A stretch of 64,000 nt of DNA from Branchiostoma floridae (Eukaryota; Chordata; Leptocardii; Amphioxiformes; Branchiostomatidae): assembly GCF_000003815.2 (NCBI RefSeq), contig NC_049979.1:19142414-19206413 (forward strand). Reading direction: 5' to 3'. The position numbers and the translations under genes are program-made. Shown piece after piece: positions 39,073 through 51,566 of this stretch; the stretch's first letter is position 1; each line of letters opens with the position of its first letter. The notes beneath the pieces are model-generated. The model was not told where the DNA came from, did no database searches, and was given only the letters and a program-made list of their open reading frames with translations.

Positions 39073-42000
39073 CTAAAAGCCTGGGTTCCAGTCTACTGTC
39101 TGAGGAACCTCGTTGACTTCAAAGCTCTGTATGACGTCTCCATGCCTGATGTCCGGACACTTGTGTAGAGCTATCCCACACTCCATCTCCTGTCGTACTG
39201 TCCAAACATCATCCTTCAGGTGCTTCAGTGATGAGACGGATCCTTGGGGGGAAAGCAGCATGAACATTATGAATTTGTAGAATGCTAAAAAGTAGGGCCA
39301 AGTTCGGCAATAGGAAGCAAAACAGCAGCATTCAAGTTTTGTGAAACTTTCTTACACAAATATGTTACTATCCTAGTATTGGATTTGTCTATCTTTCTGT
39401 GCAATTTGAAATCCTACAGTCAGTCTCCATGTCTGTAATTTTTGCTGGTACCCCTTTTCTCTCTCAATAACCAAAAATCAGAGGATGTGTGGGTTGATGC
39501 ATCATAAATGCAATGTTTTCTGTTTCATTAACCCATGCTTAGGATGTTTTAACTGTTTAACCAATGAGGCTGAAGGCTTGTGACTGTTCCTGGCAGCCTT
39601 GACTAAGTTGACATGATTCGAATTGCAACAGGGGCAATACAATTTTTACTCTAGGCAACTAGCAGCTAACTAGCTAATATTATGACTACAGACATATGCA
39701 GTCAAAAACTGGACAAGTGTCGCAGCCTAAAAGACAGTGTACAGACCTCTGAATATGACCTCCCCATTCCTGACCAGCAGTGCGTCTCTCCTCTTGTCCA
39801 TCTCCCCCTGAGTCACCCTGCACCCTGCCACTGGAACCTTCTTCTTTCCTACCGTCACCTCAAACACCTGCAGTACGTTGGCTGAACCTGGGACACAAGA
39901 ACAATCACAAACACTGAGTGGTATTGGCTACAGATGTATAATAATTACACCTTGTTGAATATTTTATGGCAACTGGCTTGAATTGTAAATTCCTGATGAA
40001 ATTATTCTTTAGACTGCACATCTGGAAAAAAACACAGCATTGCTAATGATGGTTTTTTGTAGCGAGACCCCTTCAGTTGTGAACAACTGATTTCCAAGGG
40101 AGCCCTGCAAATCAACATAAACTTACCAATAATCATATAACATAAAACATTTCTTTTATCACAAGTAGCCCCCTTAATAGACAAGTTCACACTTCTGAGG
40201 ATCACAAAAATTGCTTTCATACATCAAATTGGTCTGTTTTTTCCATTGCAGGAAAAAACAGACTATGCAGCAGCTACAAGACTAAGTCTGTCTTTTCCCA
40301 CAATAGCCAAGCATGCAACAGGCTTCTTCATTCTTTCAGTTAAAGAAGTAAACTCCTGCAAGTTATTCAAGCTGGCTTACAGAAGTTTACTTCTTTAACT
40401 GAAAGAGTTAAAGAAAACTGTTATTATAAATCTGTACCTTTTATGTCCAGTTCCTCCTTCATGGGTAGTTTGGCAGACAGTTCATCCTTTAAGTCTTCAA
40501 ACAGTCTGTAGATGATCTTGTGCATCTTGATGGGAACATTTTTCTGTTCAGCAAGCTTAGCAACATCCTTAGGCACCTTGGTGTTGAAGCCATACACCAC
40601 ACCTGTGGGGTATCATGAAGAAGAAAACAGTAGATAAATCCTCTTTAAGGGTACACAAGATTAACTTCTGAATAACTGAATAAACTAGTTTGAGGGGAAA
40701 GTCTGTATCTTGGCACACACAGTTTCAAGTTGTGAAAATAGACTCAGGTTCTACACAGTACTGAACATGTTCTGCATTGGGAATGATGTAGTCACATACA
40801 TGACTCAGCTTGTATCTTTTCACTGTTCATGGGAGATACAAGCTTAGTCACGTTTAGGACTGCTAATGATTTACCATCCTAATGATTTACCATCCTGATG
40901 AAACTCTTCATGGTTACAGGATAGTTGTTTTGTACTAAAAGAACAGGCCAGTACCGGGTCAAGAAAATTTCTTAGATTCGTTAGAAAGTAGTTCCACAGA
41001 GTTTCTCACCATCAAAGGCAGCAGCCATCTCTACATCAGACTCTGTGATGGCTCCGACGTCGGAGTGGATGACCTTCAACTTGCAGTCTTCCTCACAGTC
41101 GTAGGAGGCTAGTGTGTCCATGATGGCCTCTATGGAGCCAAACACATCTCCTAGATAATGCAAGGTTGAGGGAAACAACTTTGGACATCAGTGAACACAA
41201 AAGTTGTGTAATTGTGTTTCAACTTTTAGAATTTTAACTATTTGAAACAACTTAGCTAACTTCAATGGACCCACATATGTGTGTAACATGTATGGATGCA
41301 AATGATAAGAAATGTTTCAAGAATCTGTCATGACTACACTATAATTATGAATCTGTATGTCACATTGTCAGTACTGAAAAATTATGAAAGTTTGCTTTGC
41401 TTCCAGTGAATCAAAATTGAGTATTGTCTGTACGTTACTCTTTTAATGTAACACTCTCAATGACATACATGATTATGATTATGGAGATTGTACAGCTGTT
41501 GTATCCTTCATAAACACAATAAAGCAGCCTTAACAACTACCTATCCTATCTGCAATACCTATGAGTATGATAAGACTTTACCTCTGATGACAATGTTAAG
41601 TTCAGGTTCAGTACTCTTGGCCTTCTCACTGCCAGGTGTGGGCTTGAACTCCTCGTACTTTGCCTTCTTCTGCTGCCATCTCCTCAAGTCCTTGGTGGCC
41701 TCCCGTACAGCCTGGTAGTGCTCCAGATGTTCCTTTGCCTTCCTGTCGATCTCCACCTGGTCTTCTGCTAGCTTCTGTTCCTTCTTCTGCTCCAGTCTCC
41801 AGCCAACAACCTCATGAGCTCGGGACTAAACAGACATAAATACAGTACACTACATCTTTTGTTCAATAAAGCATTATTTTACAGTCCTAGAAAAAGACAG
41901 TAGATAGAGAGACTAGCATGAGTAAAAACTGTTTGTACGTTCTCTTCTCGCATCGGCTTGAAGTTAAATGCCAAAGTCTCTCTCATCGTGTAAAGAATTT

Positions 42001-45000
42001 GCAAACATGGCAAATATGGTTGGATGGGATACTGTTTAACTCTTCTTGTAGTCGGAAGCTCCCAAAAGAAACAAAATGTTCACAAAACATCTATGCTGTA
42101 GAATGGACCATGAAAGTTAGATCAAAAATATGTAACACTGAATTACAAAACTTTTACAATTAGTTAATATTTTCTCTCCTTTATAAACACTTCAGCTATA
42201 ATCAGACTACAGTGCATTCAATCAAGATTCTACATAAAGCAACAGGGTTTCTAACATGAAAAGATGCCACCTAGGCCATACCTCTGTTTCCACCTCAAGT
42301 ATGAGGTCCCCTGCTGAAGGGAGGTCCTTCCACCCCATGACCTCCACAGGTGTGCTGGGCGGGGCTTCCCTCACCTGCTGACCTGTCTCACCAAACATGG
42401 CTCGCACCTGTCAAAGGTGGGAGGTGAAGATGTTCAGTACATCTAAAAAAAAATAACACCATGGGATGTCTGCTGGACTGTCTACCTGGATATTGCTTGG
42501 GTGAATATGGACGGTGGCTAAAATCACAACCCACCCACCCTTTGCCTATTCACAAATACAAGAGGGACCCTGCCATACAGTTTAAAGGCTGTTTATTTCC
42601 TTTTGGACAGGACGTGATTCCCTGCCAATGCCAGGTTATTTTGGAGCTTGAGTGCACCCCCCCCCCACAGGTGACACTTACAAAATATTATGATCACATA
42701 CATGTAATTGCACATGGAAATGTAACACCCCAAGAGGCTGACCCTACCTTAGCCCAGGCTGTACCAGCCACCAGATAGCAGCCCCTCCGCAAGGTTCCTC
42801 TCTGGATCACAACAGTCGCTACGGACCTGCAAATATCATTATCTTAGATCTAAGATGAAATATGGCTTGATTTTATATGGGGAAGATAATTCATATTGAG
42901 AGCTAACCATCAGAATTTCCTATGAATATATCACCAGACAAATGGATAGAGTCGATTCCGAGACACCATGAGGGTTTTTAGACAATAATTGTAATAAGTT
43001 GGAATTATTTTGAATAGAAGAATATCTAAGCCCAAACAGTTATAATTTTTTCAAAAAAATTGATATGGAATTTTGAATCTATTTGAATTCTTTTGAATTC
43101 TTTGGAAACATTTTGAAAGAGATCACACGAAAATCTCTTTATTTACAATAATTTTCAAACATCTGCAGGATTCTTTCACTTTTAAAAATATTTACAAAAA
43201 ATGGTAAACCTTGCCAAATGGTAGAATTAATTTATTGCCCCATAAAAGTTAGCCCCTTTTGTCTGCCTGGTATATTTTTAGATTTCACTGGTGGGCACTG
43301 GTGGGTCCTTTGTGGTAGGCCATTGACATGACACCCAACCATACTTTGCGAGGATGTGTGAATTGCTTTCTTCCTAGCCCACTGACCCAATATTACAAAA
43401 AATGGTAGAAAATGGTAAATAACGGCAAAATGCTGTTACCATTGTTTACAAATTCTTAGAAGTATTCTGTTCCACATCGTGAATATTTCAAAGGTTTTAC
43501 AGACCGAGTAAAATATTAAGAAAGTTCAAATAGCATTAGAAATACTTCAAAAGTATAAAATCTCCTGGACATATAATTGAAAACAATTGAAAACGTATGT
43601 AAATGATGACAATAGCAACCCTCGCGGTGACTTGGAATCGGCTCTACTTCTTGATTTTGTAATGTTATTTGTAACAATCAATGTTACAATTACAATTACA
43701 ATGATGCTAATTCTTCACAAACTTGCTCACTCAATCACTGGTTTTATATCCAGAAAATAAGACAAAAACTCCCATACAATCCATTCCCCCTGTATAGGTA
43801 CTTGAGAAACATTATATATGTTTTCCCTGATGGTTATTTTAAATGATTTTTCCAATAGTTAACATACTGTTTTTGCTGGTGTGTTTTTCTTCTTTCTTCT
43901 TCATCTTGTATCAGGAAACAAACTTAGTCATTTTTCTACTACTAGTTAACTTACCCTCTGCCCTTGTCAGTTCGAGATTCGATGACCGTAGCCTCTACAG
44001 GGCCTTTGTTGTCACCTTTGACCTCCATGACCTCTGCTTGGGTCACTATGGCCTCAGCCAGTTCCGTCAAGCCTTGCCCCTGGACATGCGATAAATCAAC
44101 AAGTATGGTGTAAACATGAAGTATGAAAATCAACTCTTGATGCAGGGCCTCCTTTGTTTCAAGTGGCAGACTTTTATAAATGTAGGGTACCTGCAGGAAT
44201 GAACAGAGTTATATGTAAAAAGCATATCTTAATGTTTCAGGAATGCTATGAAATGATAATCACGACATTGGTATAATGAAAAAACAAAAAACACTTTTCT
44301 ATCTTCTTTTGTTATGAGATGTATGGATAAAAGGTATAACGAGGGCTTACCTTAAGAGCAGAAATCTTGACCGATTGTATGTCACCACCAAACTCCTCCA
44401 GCTCCATCCCATGGCTCAGCAACTCTCTCATCACAACCTCCTGTTGAACAGTCAACAGCAACATCATCTTACAAATGTACACATGAATGATGCACACTGA
44501 CAATAGGTAGATCTGAACTAAGTGGCTAAAAATGCTTCATGCTCTGACACCCCCATTATGTAATCAGGGCTCGAAATTCATTTTTGGGAATAGGTGCACT
44601 GGTGCACCCAAACTAGAAAATTGGGTGCACCAAAATATTTTTGGGTGCACCACATAAAATAAAGTAGAATATCAGAATAACATAATTGCAAACCTACTAA
44701 ATTAGTAATTTGAACAGTCCGGGAGCTCTTCAGAAATCGGAAGTACTATAACAGTCATTTTATTGTCTTTCTAACACACAGATGTCAAGAATATGGTGTT
44801 TACTTAGTATACTGACATCTTAACATGCATATGCCTATCAAAATAGTGCACCCACAGAAAAAAAAATTGGGTGCACGGCTCCAATTTTGGGTGCATCTGG
44901 GTGCACAAAACCCCAGTATTTCAAGCCCTGATCTGCTTCTCTCTTGCGCATCTGTTTCTCTCTTGCACACCGGTTTCTCCCTTGCACACCTGTTTCTCAA

Positions 45001-48000
45001 TCGCACACCAGTTTCTGTCTAGCGCACCTGCTTCTCTTTTGCACATCTGTTTCTCTTTTGTGCACCTGTTTCTCTCTTGTACACCTGTTTCTCTCTTGCG
45101 CACCTGTTCCTCTTTCGTACACTTGTTTCTCTCTTGCGCATCTGTTTCTCTCTTGTGCACCTGTTCCTCTCTTGCACATCTGTTTCTCTCTTGTGCATCT
45201 GTTTCTCTCTTGCGCTTCTGTTTCTCTTTTGCGCATCTGTTGCTCTCTTGGGCACCTGTTTCTCTCTTCCGCATCTGTTTCTCTCTTGCACATCTGTTTC
45301 GCTCTTGCGCATCTGTTTCTCTCTTGCGCATCTGTTTCTATTATGCGCATCTGTTTCTCTCTTGCGCATTTGTTTTTCTCTTGTGCATCTATTTCTATTT
45401 TGCGCATCTGTTTCTCTCTTGCGCACCTGTTTTTCTTTTGCGCATCTGTTTCTCTCTTGCGCATCTGTTCCTCTCTTGCGCATCTGTTTCTCTTTTGCGC
45501 ATCTGTTTCTCTCTTGCGCACCTGTTCCTCTCTTGCGCATCTGTTTCTCTCTTGCGCATCTGTTTCTCTTTTGCGCATCTGTTTCTCTCTTGTGCATCTA
45601 TTTCTCTCTTGCGCACCTGTTTCTCTTTTGCGCACCTGTTTCTCTCTTGCGCACCTTTTTCTTTTGCGCACCTGTTTCTCTCTTGCGCATCTGTTTCTCT
45701 CTTGCGCATCTGTTTCTCTCTTGCGCACCTGACTCTTTCATGCACCTGTTTCTCTTTTGCGCACCTGTTTCTGTCTAGCACACCTCCTTCTCTTTCGCGC
45801 ACCTGTTTCTCTCTTGTGCACCTGCTTCTCCCTTGTGCACCTGCTTCTCTCTTGCGCACCAGTTTCTCTCTCGCGCACCTATTTCTCTGTCGTGCACCTG
45901 TTTCTGTCGCGCACCTGTTTCTGTCGAGCATCTGCAGGGCCGAAATTTATTTTTAGGAATAGGTGCACCCAAACTAGAAAATTTTACTTACACATAAAAT
46001 AAAGAATATCAGAATAACATAACTGCAAACCTACTTATTATAATTAGTAATTTGAACGGAGCTCTTCAGAAATCGGAAAATTGGACAGTCATTTTATTAT
46101 CTATCTAACACATGGATGTCAAGAATATGGTGTTTACTTAGTATACTGACATCTTAACATACATAAGCCTATCAAAATATTTGGGTGCACCCTGTGCACC
46201 CACAGAAAAAAAATTGGGTGCACAGCTCCTATTTTGGGTGCACCTTGGTGCACAAAACCCCAGTATTTCGAGCCCTGGTAATTGATAAGTACAAATTACA
46301 TCAATTTCAGAGTGGTGTTTATGTTGACAGTAACATGAAGGTGTGACGGGTCGTTCAGTGTAATATATCATAACCAGCTGCTGCCGAGCTACCAGCCGGC
46401 GAAGCTGGTGTGTTACTCCAAAGGGTGGTTATACCGGCTATATAAATACAGATGTAACACTTTTCAACAGTGTATGGTGGTGCAGAGCTCTTAGTCTCAT
46501 AATGATAATGACAACATGTTAACGGAGGTATAATATTTCTGTAACTTACAGGGTCAGCATTCTTCTTGTCACACTTGTTGATGGCTACAATGATAGGAAC
46601 TGTGGAAAAACATAAAAACAAAGTGGTTGTAATCCATCCGGTAGAAATCTTCCGGAGCGGACTAAAGAAATACGGCTGGACTCCAGTCTATATTGTACAT
46701 GTACAAGGGATGAAAGGCTACCTTAATGACACATTATCAGTGTAGGATTTAATTTTGAAGTACATAATATTCAAGATGTACACAACACAAACCCATTTTT
46801 ACCGTTGGCAGCCTTGGCATGTTTTATTGACTCCAGAGTTTGTTCCATCACTCCGTCGTCAGCAGCAACCACCAGTACCACGATGTCTGTCACAAGAGCG
46901 CCGCGTGCTCTGAGCGCTGAGAACGCAGCGTGGCCGGGGGTGTCCAGGAATGTGATTCTCTCGCCCGTGGGAAGCTCAACTGTAAGAATAAACAAAATAT
47001 CTGTGTCACCTTTCACAGGGGCTATGGACACTGCAGGGATACGGGCACAAATTCAACAGGGTATCTGCTTTCATGTTATGCCAAAGATTATCATGAAAGA
47101 TTTGTCCATTTACAGAAATCCAGTCAAATATCAGGACAGAAATTTGGACAGAAATCCGAACAGAAATCCGGTCTGAAATCTGGACAGAAATCCGGATAGA
47201 GTTTCGGTCAGAAATCTGGACAGACCGCCGCTATGACTTTAAACAACAATTTGCATAAGAGCCCAACATACTTATAGAGAAGTGAAAGTAAAAAAGTGAA
47301 CCAGTGTACTTGGCTATAGAAACAAGTCATAGCAAAGCTGCATTGCATTATCAGCTATCAGAAAGCATTACACTTCGTCTCAAGTGTTATGCTTTGAGTT
47401 TGAACAAAAAGAGAGCATACAGATAGAGGGAGAGAGATAGCCATCTAGACAGAAAAAGCAAGAGAGGGAGGGAGTTATTTTTACAATTCTCAGTGCCCCA
47501 CCTGAAAAGGCCCCTATATGTTGTGTGATGCCTCCAGCCTCTCCAGCTGCTATGTGAGACTTTCTCAGGCTGTCCAGTAGGGTGGTCTTGCCGTGGTCAA
47601 CGTGCCCCATGATGGTCACCACGGGGGGACGTCTGACCAGTGCTGAGGGGTCCGGTGGAGGTCTGCAGAGGGGCATTTGTAAAGAAAAGCCATAGGGGTC
47701 AATATGAAACAAGCAAACTAAGCTTCAGTACTTATCTTTTTGCAATTAAGACCACACTGATTTCTTTGTTCTCAGATACACTGCTTTACTCTTCCTGAAA
47801 AAAATGTGTACAATCCAGGTATTTGAATCAACGTGAAAATGCTGGACTTAACCGTTGAAAAAGTCTCCTAATCACAGTTTATTCACTTCTCAACACTTTT
47901 TAAGTTGAAAATTAATTGTTTGCAATGTTAAGAAGCCTGGTGTGTTGACTTTGTGACTTTTGGACCATTGGATTCACAGCCAATCAGCTCTCTCATCCAT

Positions 48001-50070
48001 ACTTATACTAAGGGAAATATTCAAATGCATCTTCTCCATTAATAGCTTCCACACAAATTGGCAAAAGAAGCAATCAACGGAGTGAACGGGAGTTAGAGTA
48101 GGCTGGACAACAGACTGATGCCATACTACCTTCTAACTGCATCTTTAACTTCTTTTTTCTTTTCCTCATGCTCCCTAATCGGTACTGCCACCATCCCGGA
48201 TATCTTCACAACCTCCCTGATGGTCACTGCATCAAGAACTTCAAAGAAAATGAAAAACCTTTGCATTAAAAGGGCACAAGAATGGGAATGTTGTAACTTT
48301 GCGTATGTTTCTATCACAGCTAACATGAGGAGTTTGCAGTAGTTCACGAGTAGTTCTTGGTCAAAATAACTATGAAGGTAATACTGGGAGAGCATGCGAG
48401 AATAGCAAGAACTTAAAAATACAGCAAAAATTCCAATATGCACAGTTACTGTTTTTGAACTCACTCCACAGTTACTCATCATCATCCTTTATTGATTTCA
48501 ACATAGCAGACATAATAGCAGCCTGAATAGCGTTGAAATTTACAACATAAAAACCGTATATATACAATAAGAAACAGTATACTAAAGTAGTAAACAACAT
48601 CTCCGACGTTGAGTAGCCATTGTTACTACCTACGTGTCTACAGTCTTGTTGTACAACTTGATGGCTGTGTGCAGGAAAGAGTTCTGAAGTCTTTTAGTTC
48701 TAGCTGGGGGGATGGAGAAAGTGTTTTTGTTTCTCAGTGATCGTCCCGTGGCAGTTGATCTGGAAGGTGGAACCATGTCGTGTAGGGGATGGTCAACATC
48801 CAACATTTGTGTGAAAAGTTTGACAGCTGCATCCTCGCGTCGCGACTGGAGGGTGGGTAGGTCGGGCACATCGTGCCTGCCCGCTCGGCTGATGATCCGT
48901 AGAGCCCGCTGTTGGACTCTCTGCATTGCGCGTTCCTGTTCCTTGCTACAGCCTACAAGGAGGACATTACCGTACTCGAGGACTGGGCGCACGAGGGACA
49001 CGTAGATAGTCACTAGGTCGGCGACACTGGTCCCTTACTGTTTTTGAACTCACTCCACAAATTCAAAGAACTTAAAACAGTATCTAAACTTTAACAGTAC
49101 CAATATCTAACTCTTCGGGATGCCAAATTTGGTTACAGCCCAGTTTAGCAACTGGCAGGTTAAGTGGAATATTTTGCTCACCTGTTTTTGACTCCAGGTC
49201 ATCTATGTCATCTCTGTCCAACAGACACTCGTAGATGTGATCTAATAAAGGTGGGACAAAAGATATTAGTACATGTGTATTTCATTGTTTGAAGTACTAG
49301 CATATCAAGAAACAAAAGCACATGTCCCTACTGTATCTTATATCAAAAAGATATACATAGTGCAAGGAGCTTTTACCTGATAAAAGCTCCTTGCATAGTG
49401 TTATTCCAGGTCAAAAGTTGAGAGGGACTTTGAAGCTCAAGGTGTATCAGGAATATATATGTCATACAATACATGATCGACTGGTCAGAAATGTTTCAAT
49501 CATTCCACCCCTCCTTGAATCTTAAAATGGAATAACCCAACATGATTGACAGGTAAAACTGACCTTCAGTTTTGCCCATGGCCTGTGCCAGCTCCCTGAC
49601 TGTCATGTGACTTCTGGTTGACACCTGCTGCTTACGCACCTTCTTATCAGCTGGGCGAGCAGACGCACGCTCAGTCCTAGCCTGCTGAAAAATGTTTCCA
49701 TATGATGGCTGCATTGTCTGCCAATGTATAGTAAGGGCCTTATTCTCTCCTCTGATAATCTTAGACAAGTAAAAACCACAACAACAACAATAAAGGCTTG
49801 CAAAAACAATACAAAGTTTCCCACCTTTTTAGCATATCCTCTGGAACAGTGTATTCTTGGAAAATGACTTCTGTAAGATCCTGAGCCAAGCAGTCTTAGT
49901 GATGAGCTACAACTACAAGGTGATTTTCTTAAGATGGCACCAGAGTTTTCTACTGTATCTCCTGGAAACCCTTGGAAACACGTAGATAATGTTCTTGTTG
50001 TGGCAGCTCGTCTTCTGAGACATAACGTTAGTCCTGTCCTCAGCACGAGGGTTGAACACAATGCTGACAT
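39073..50070 (-). CDS. MTIF2: Mitochondrial translation initiation factor IF-2
   Basis: Sixteen exons in transcript order: 50070-49825, 49684-49564, 49241-49182, 48226-48130, 47662-47502, 46979-46803, 46599-46550, 44440-44351, 44079-43955, 42826-42748, 42407-42282, 41825-41582, 41150-41010, 40602-40438, 39887-39747, 39242-39073. They join in frame to 730 residues; the human protein has 727. The first exon encodes an Arg/Ser/Thr-rich, acid-poor N-terminus typical of mitochondrial import. GTPase motifs are complete: GHVDHGKT (G1), GGITQHIGA (G2), DTPGH (G3), NKCD (G4) and SAL (G5). Domain II, a charged linker, the [11 protein letters not shown] domain and the C-terminal [20 protein letters not shown] region follow. 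The protein brings fMet-tRNA to the mitochondrial small subunit. A LINE copy lies between exons 4 and 3, and several MITEs lie in other introns. Confidence 0.98.
40332..40406. other. Perfect 23-bp hairpin in an MTIF2 intron
   Basis: Bases 40332-40354 are the exact reverse complement of 40384-40406, around a 29-base loop. Stem length and loop size are in the pre-miRNA range, though a fully perfect stem also fits a decayed palindromic MITE. It lies between exons 15 and 14. No flanking direct repeat was noticed. Confidence 0.75.
42947..43646. mobile_element. TA-ended 700-bp non-autonomous DNA element
   Basis: Left end TAGAGTCGATTCCGAG and right end CTTGGAATCGGCTCTA are inverted copies; similarity continues about 30 bp to AGGGTT / AACCCT. 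TA stands at both outer edges, so the duplication may be TA itself. The interior is AT-rich and has no transposase frame. It is in the MTIF2 intron between exons 10 and 9. Confidence 0.7.
44565..44931 (+). mobile_element. hAT-like MITE copy 1 with GGGTGCAC subrepeats
   Basis: Starts CAGGGCTCGAAAT and ends ATTTCAAGCCCTG, an inverted pair with one mismatch. Both flanks of the interior carry several GGGTGCACC copies. It is a close, same-orientation relative of the copy at 45936-46277. Located in the MTIF2 intron between exons 8 and 7. It has no coding capacity. Confidence 0.82.
44932..45935. repeat. 19-bp minisatellite, ~50 units
   Basis: About 1 kb of a 19-bp unit, TGTTTCTCTCTTGCGCATC, with frequent C/T and A/C variants (GCGCACC). 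Because 19 is not a multiple of three and the unit lacks stop triplets on either strand, long open frames (up to about 360 codons) appear in many frames on both strands. They are a by-product of the repeat, not genes. The strand is pyrimidine-rich. Confidence 0.95.
45936..46277 (+). mobile_element. hAT-like MITE copy 2 with GGGTGCAC subrepeats
   Basis: Starts CAGGGCCGAAATT and ends ATTTCGAGCCCTG, the same family and orientation as 44565-44931, with small deletions. The 5-bp GTAAT occurs just left of copy 1 (44560-44564) and just right of copy 2 (46278-46282), so the pair plus minisatellite may have one shared duplication. Confidence 0.8.
47133..47225. repeat. Short ~12-13-bp tandem repeat
   Basis: Diverged copies of GGACAGAAATCC run through the MTIF2 intron between exons 6 and 5. 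No coding content. Confidence 0.7.
48471..49034 (-). mobile_element. 5'-truncated LINE insertion with 25-bp target-site duplication
   Basis: An identical 25-bp sequence flanks the insert at 48446-48470 and 49035-49059. The 564-bp insert, read on the minus strand, encodes the C-terminal part of a non-LTR reverse transcriptase polyprotein, with [15 protein letters not shown] and [10 protein letters not shown], a block typical of CR1/jockey-group elements. It then runs to AATAAA and a short (GAT)n-like 3' tail. The reading frame is open for about 127 codons. It sits in the MTIF2 intron between exons 4 and 3, in the sense direction of the gene. Confidence 0.93.
49361..49395. other. Perfect 15-bp hairpin in an MTIF2 intron
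   Basis: TGCAAGGAGCTTTTA and its exact reverse complement are separated by 5 bases (CCTGA). It lies between exons 3 and 2. Too short for a pre-miRNA; may be a small palindromic relic. Confidence 0.75.
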
Positions 50071-50589
50071 ACTGGTTTCTTTCCTGTGGTCTTGTCAATT
50101 TTTCACTGCAGCAGAAAATGATTTGTAAGTTATTAAATGTCAAGTTTCCACATTTGTCAATGAATAGCCAGGTTTTGATTGATGACAACTTACCACACTG
50201 TTTGAATTTGTTATAGATAACAACAGTTACTTATTGTAAAAACAATTGGCAGTTCGATGAAAATCAGATGACATGACACAAGAGCTTGAATATTTGCATT
50301 CAACATCTCATGAACTTGCAGTTGGGAAAGTTTAGGTTATATTTGCCTGCAAAAGAAATTTGCCACAAAACACAGTACGCTGTGATGTTAAAATACTGAG
50401 TTTTGCAACACATATTGAGGAAAAGGTCGTTTCATACCTTTATTACCCAGGAAAACATTGAAGCCTCTGAAGTTCATCAAGAACTAGAGTTAAATATTAG
50501 CTGTTAAACAGCAAATATGAACAGGTTTGCGTGTGAGTAATTTATGCAGGATAAATTAACATAAATAGTGAAATTAACGTTAAAAACAC

Positions 50590-51070
50590 TACCGGTTAAA
50601 AATGGACTTTGCATGAGCCTGAGAAGTTCCTCATGCATTATCATCAAATTCGTATATTGAATCTTTAAAAGAAAAGAATGAACTTTTCTTGTGACATGTT
50701 GACAACTACTATGTAGTGAACCAGTTCAATAACCCTTCTGATCAAAAATTGTCTTTTGCATAATCACCACAGTCCAATATTAGCCACCCTGTGCGAGAAT
50801 GGACTATTTCATTGGCCAGCACCCACATGTGAAATGTACTTGTTTAGAAACACTTTCTCTAAAATAAAATAAAATGGACTTTGCCTAAGCACTCCAGTCC
50901 AAAATTGAATTTAGAAAAAAATGACTTTCGCAGAGTATTGTAGCGCTATCTTGTAAAGTAAAATGTAAAATGGACCCGCTCAATTACAGCTCCTCTCTTC
51001 AAAGAACGGACTTTGTATAATCATCCTGTCCAGAATTGCATTTAAATGAGGATCGACTCTTCTATAGGCA
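50590..51070. repeat. Diverged ~130-bp tandem repeat
   Basis: Related blocks around 50590, 50745, 50872 and 51003 share AATGGACTTTGCATAATC-like text followed by a CAGTCCA-like piece. Lies upstream of MTIF2. Boundaries are approximate. Confidence 0.5.
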
Positions 51071-51566
51071 CCTGCAGCAAAAACACTTCTGCTAAAAAAG
51101 ATAAACATATCAACGTATCTGTAAAATATAACGGGGGAGGGGGGTGTCTGTTTTTTTTTTCATAGTTGGAGCATGCTGGCTAGCCTCCACCTCCCTAAAG
51201 TAGCAAAACTCCCCAGGCAAAGTATTCTCCCTATAACAGCTGCAGCCAGCGTAGTCAGCCTGGTAGAGACTACATGTTAGCCTTTGAGCCGAGAAGTTGG
51301 AAGCCGTCTGGCACCCAGACTAAAATTTGTCTAGCTGTTGCAAGTTCTGCTGTCAACATCTCAAAATATAGCGTAAACCCATGTGACGTTGCCCGGGAGG
51401 TCAAATGGTGACATGCATGCGATGACCTCAAGCATCACAGGTGGAGGCATCTTTTATAACGTTCTCCACAAGATGCTATACGTTAACAATGGTGCATGTT
51501 TCTTTTCAAAAAATAGCTAGCCTTCAGTTAATTCCAAAGATATCTTTTCTCAGGTGTTTTTTTTTT

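Noticed and set aside
42461-42778. 105-codon plus-strand frame
   Set aside because: It lies opposite MTIF2 exon 10 and adjoining intron, has no start context or family content, and is an antisense shadow.
44871-45956. A 361-codon open frame on the plus strand and a 243-codon frame on the minus strand
   Set aside because: Both are read through the 19-bp minisatellite, which lacks stops in every frame; they lie in an MTIF2 intron and have no splice or family support.
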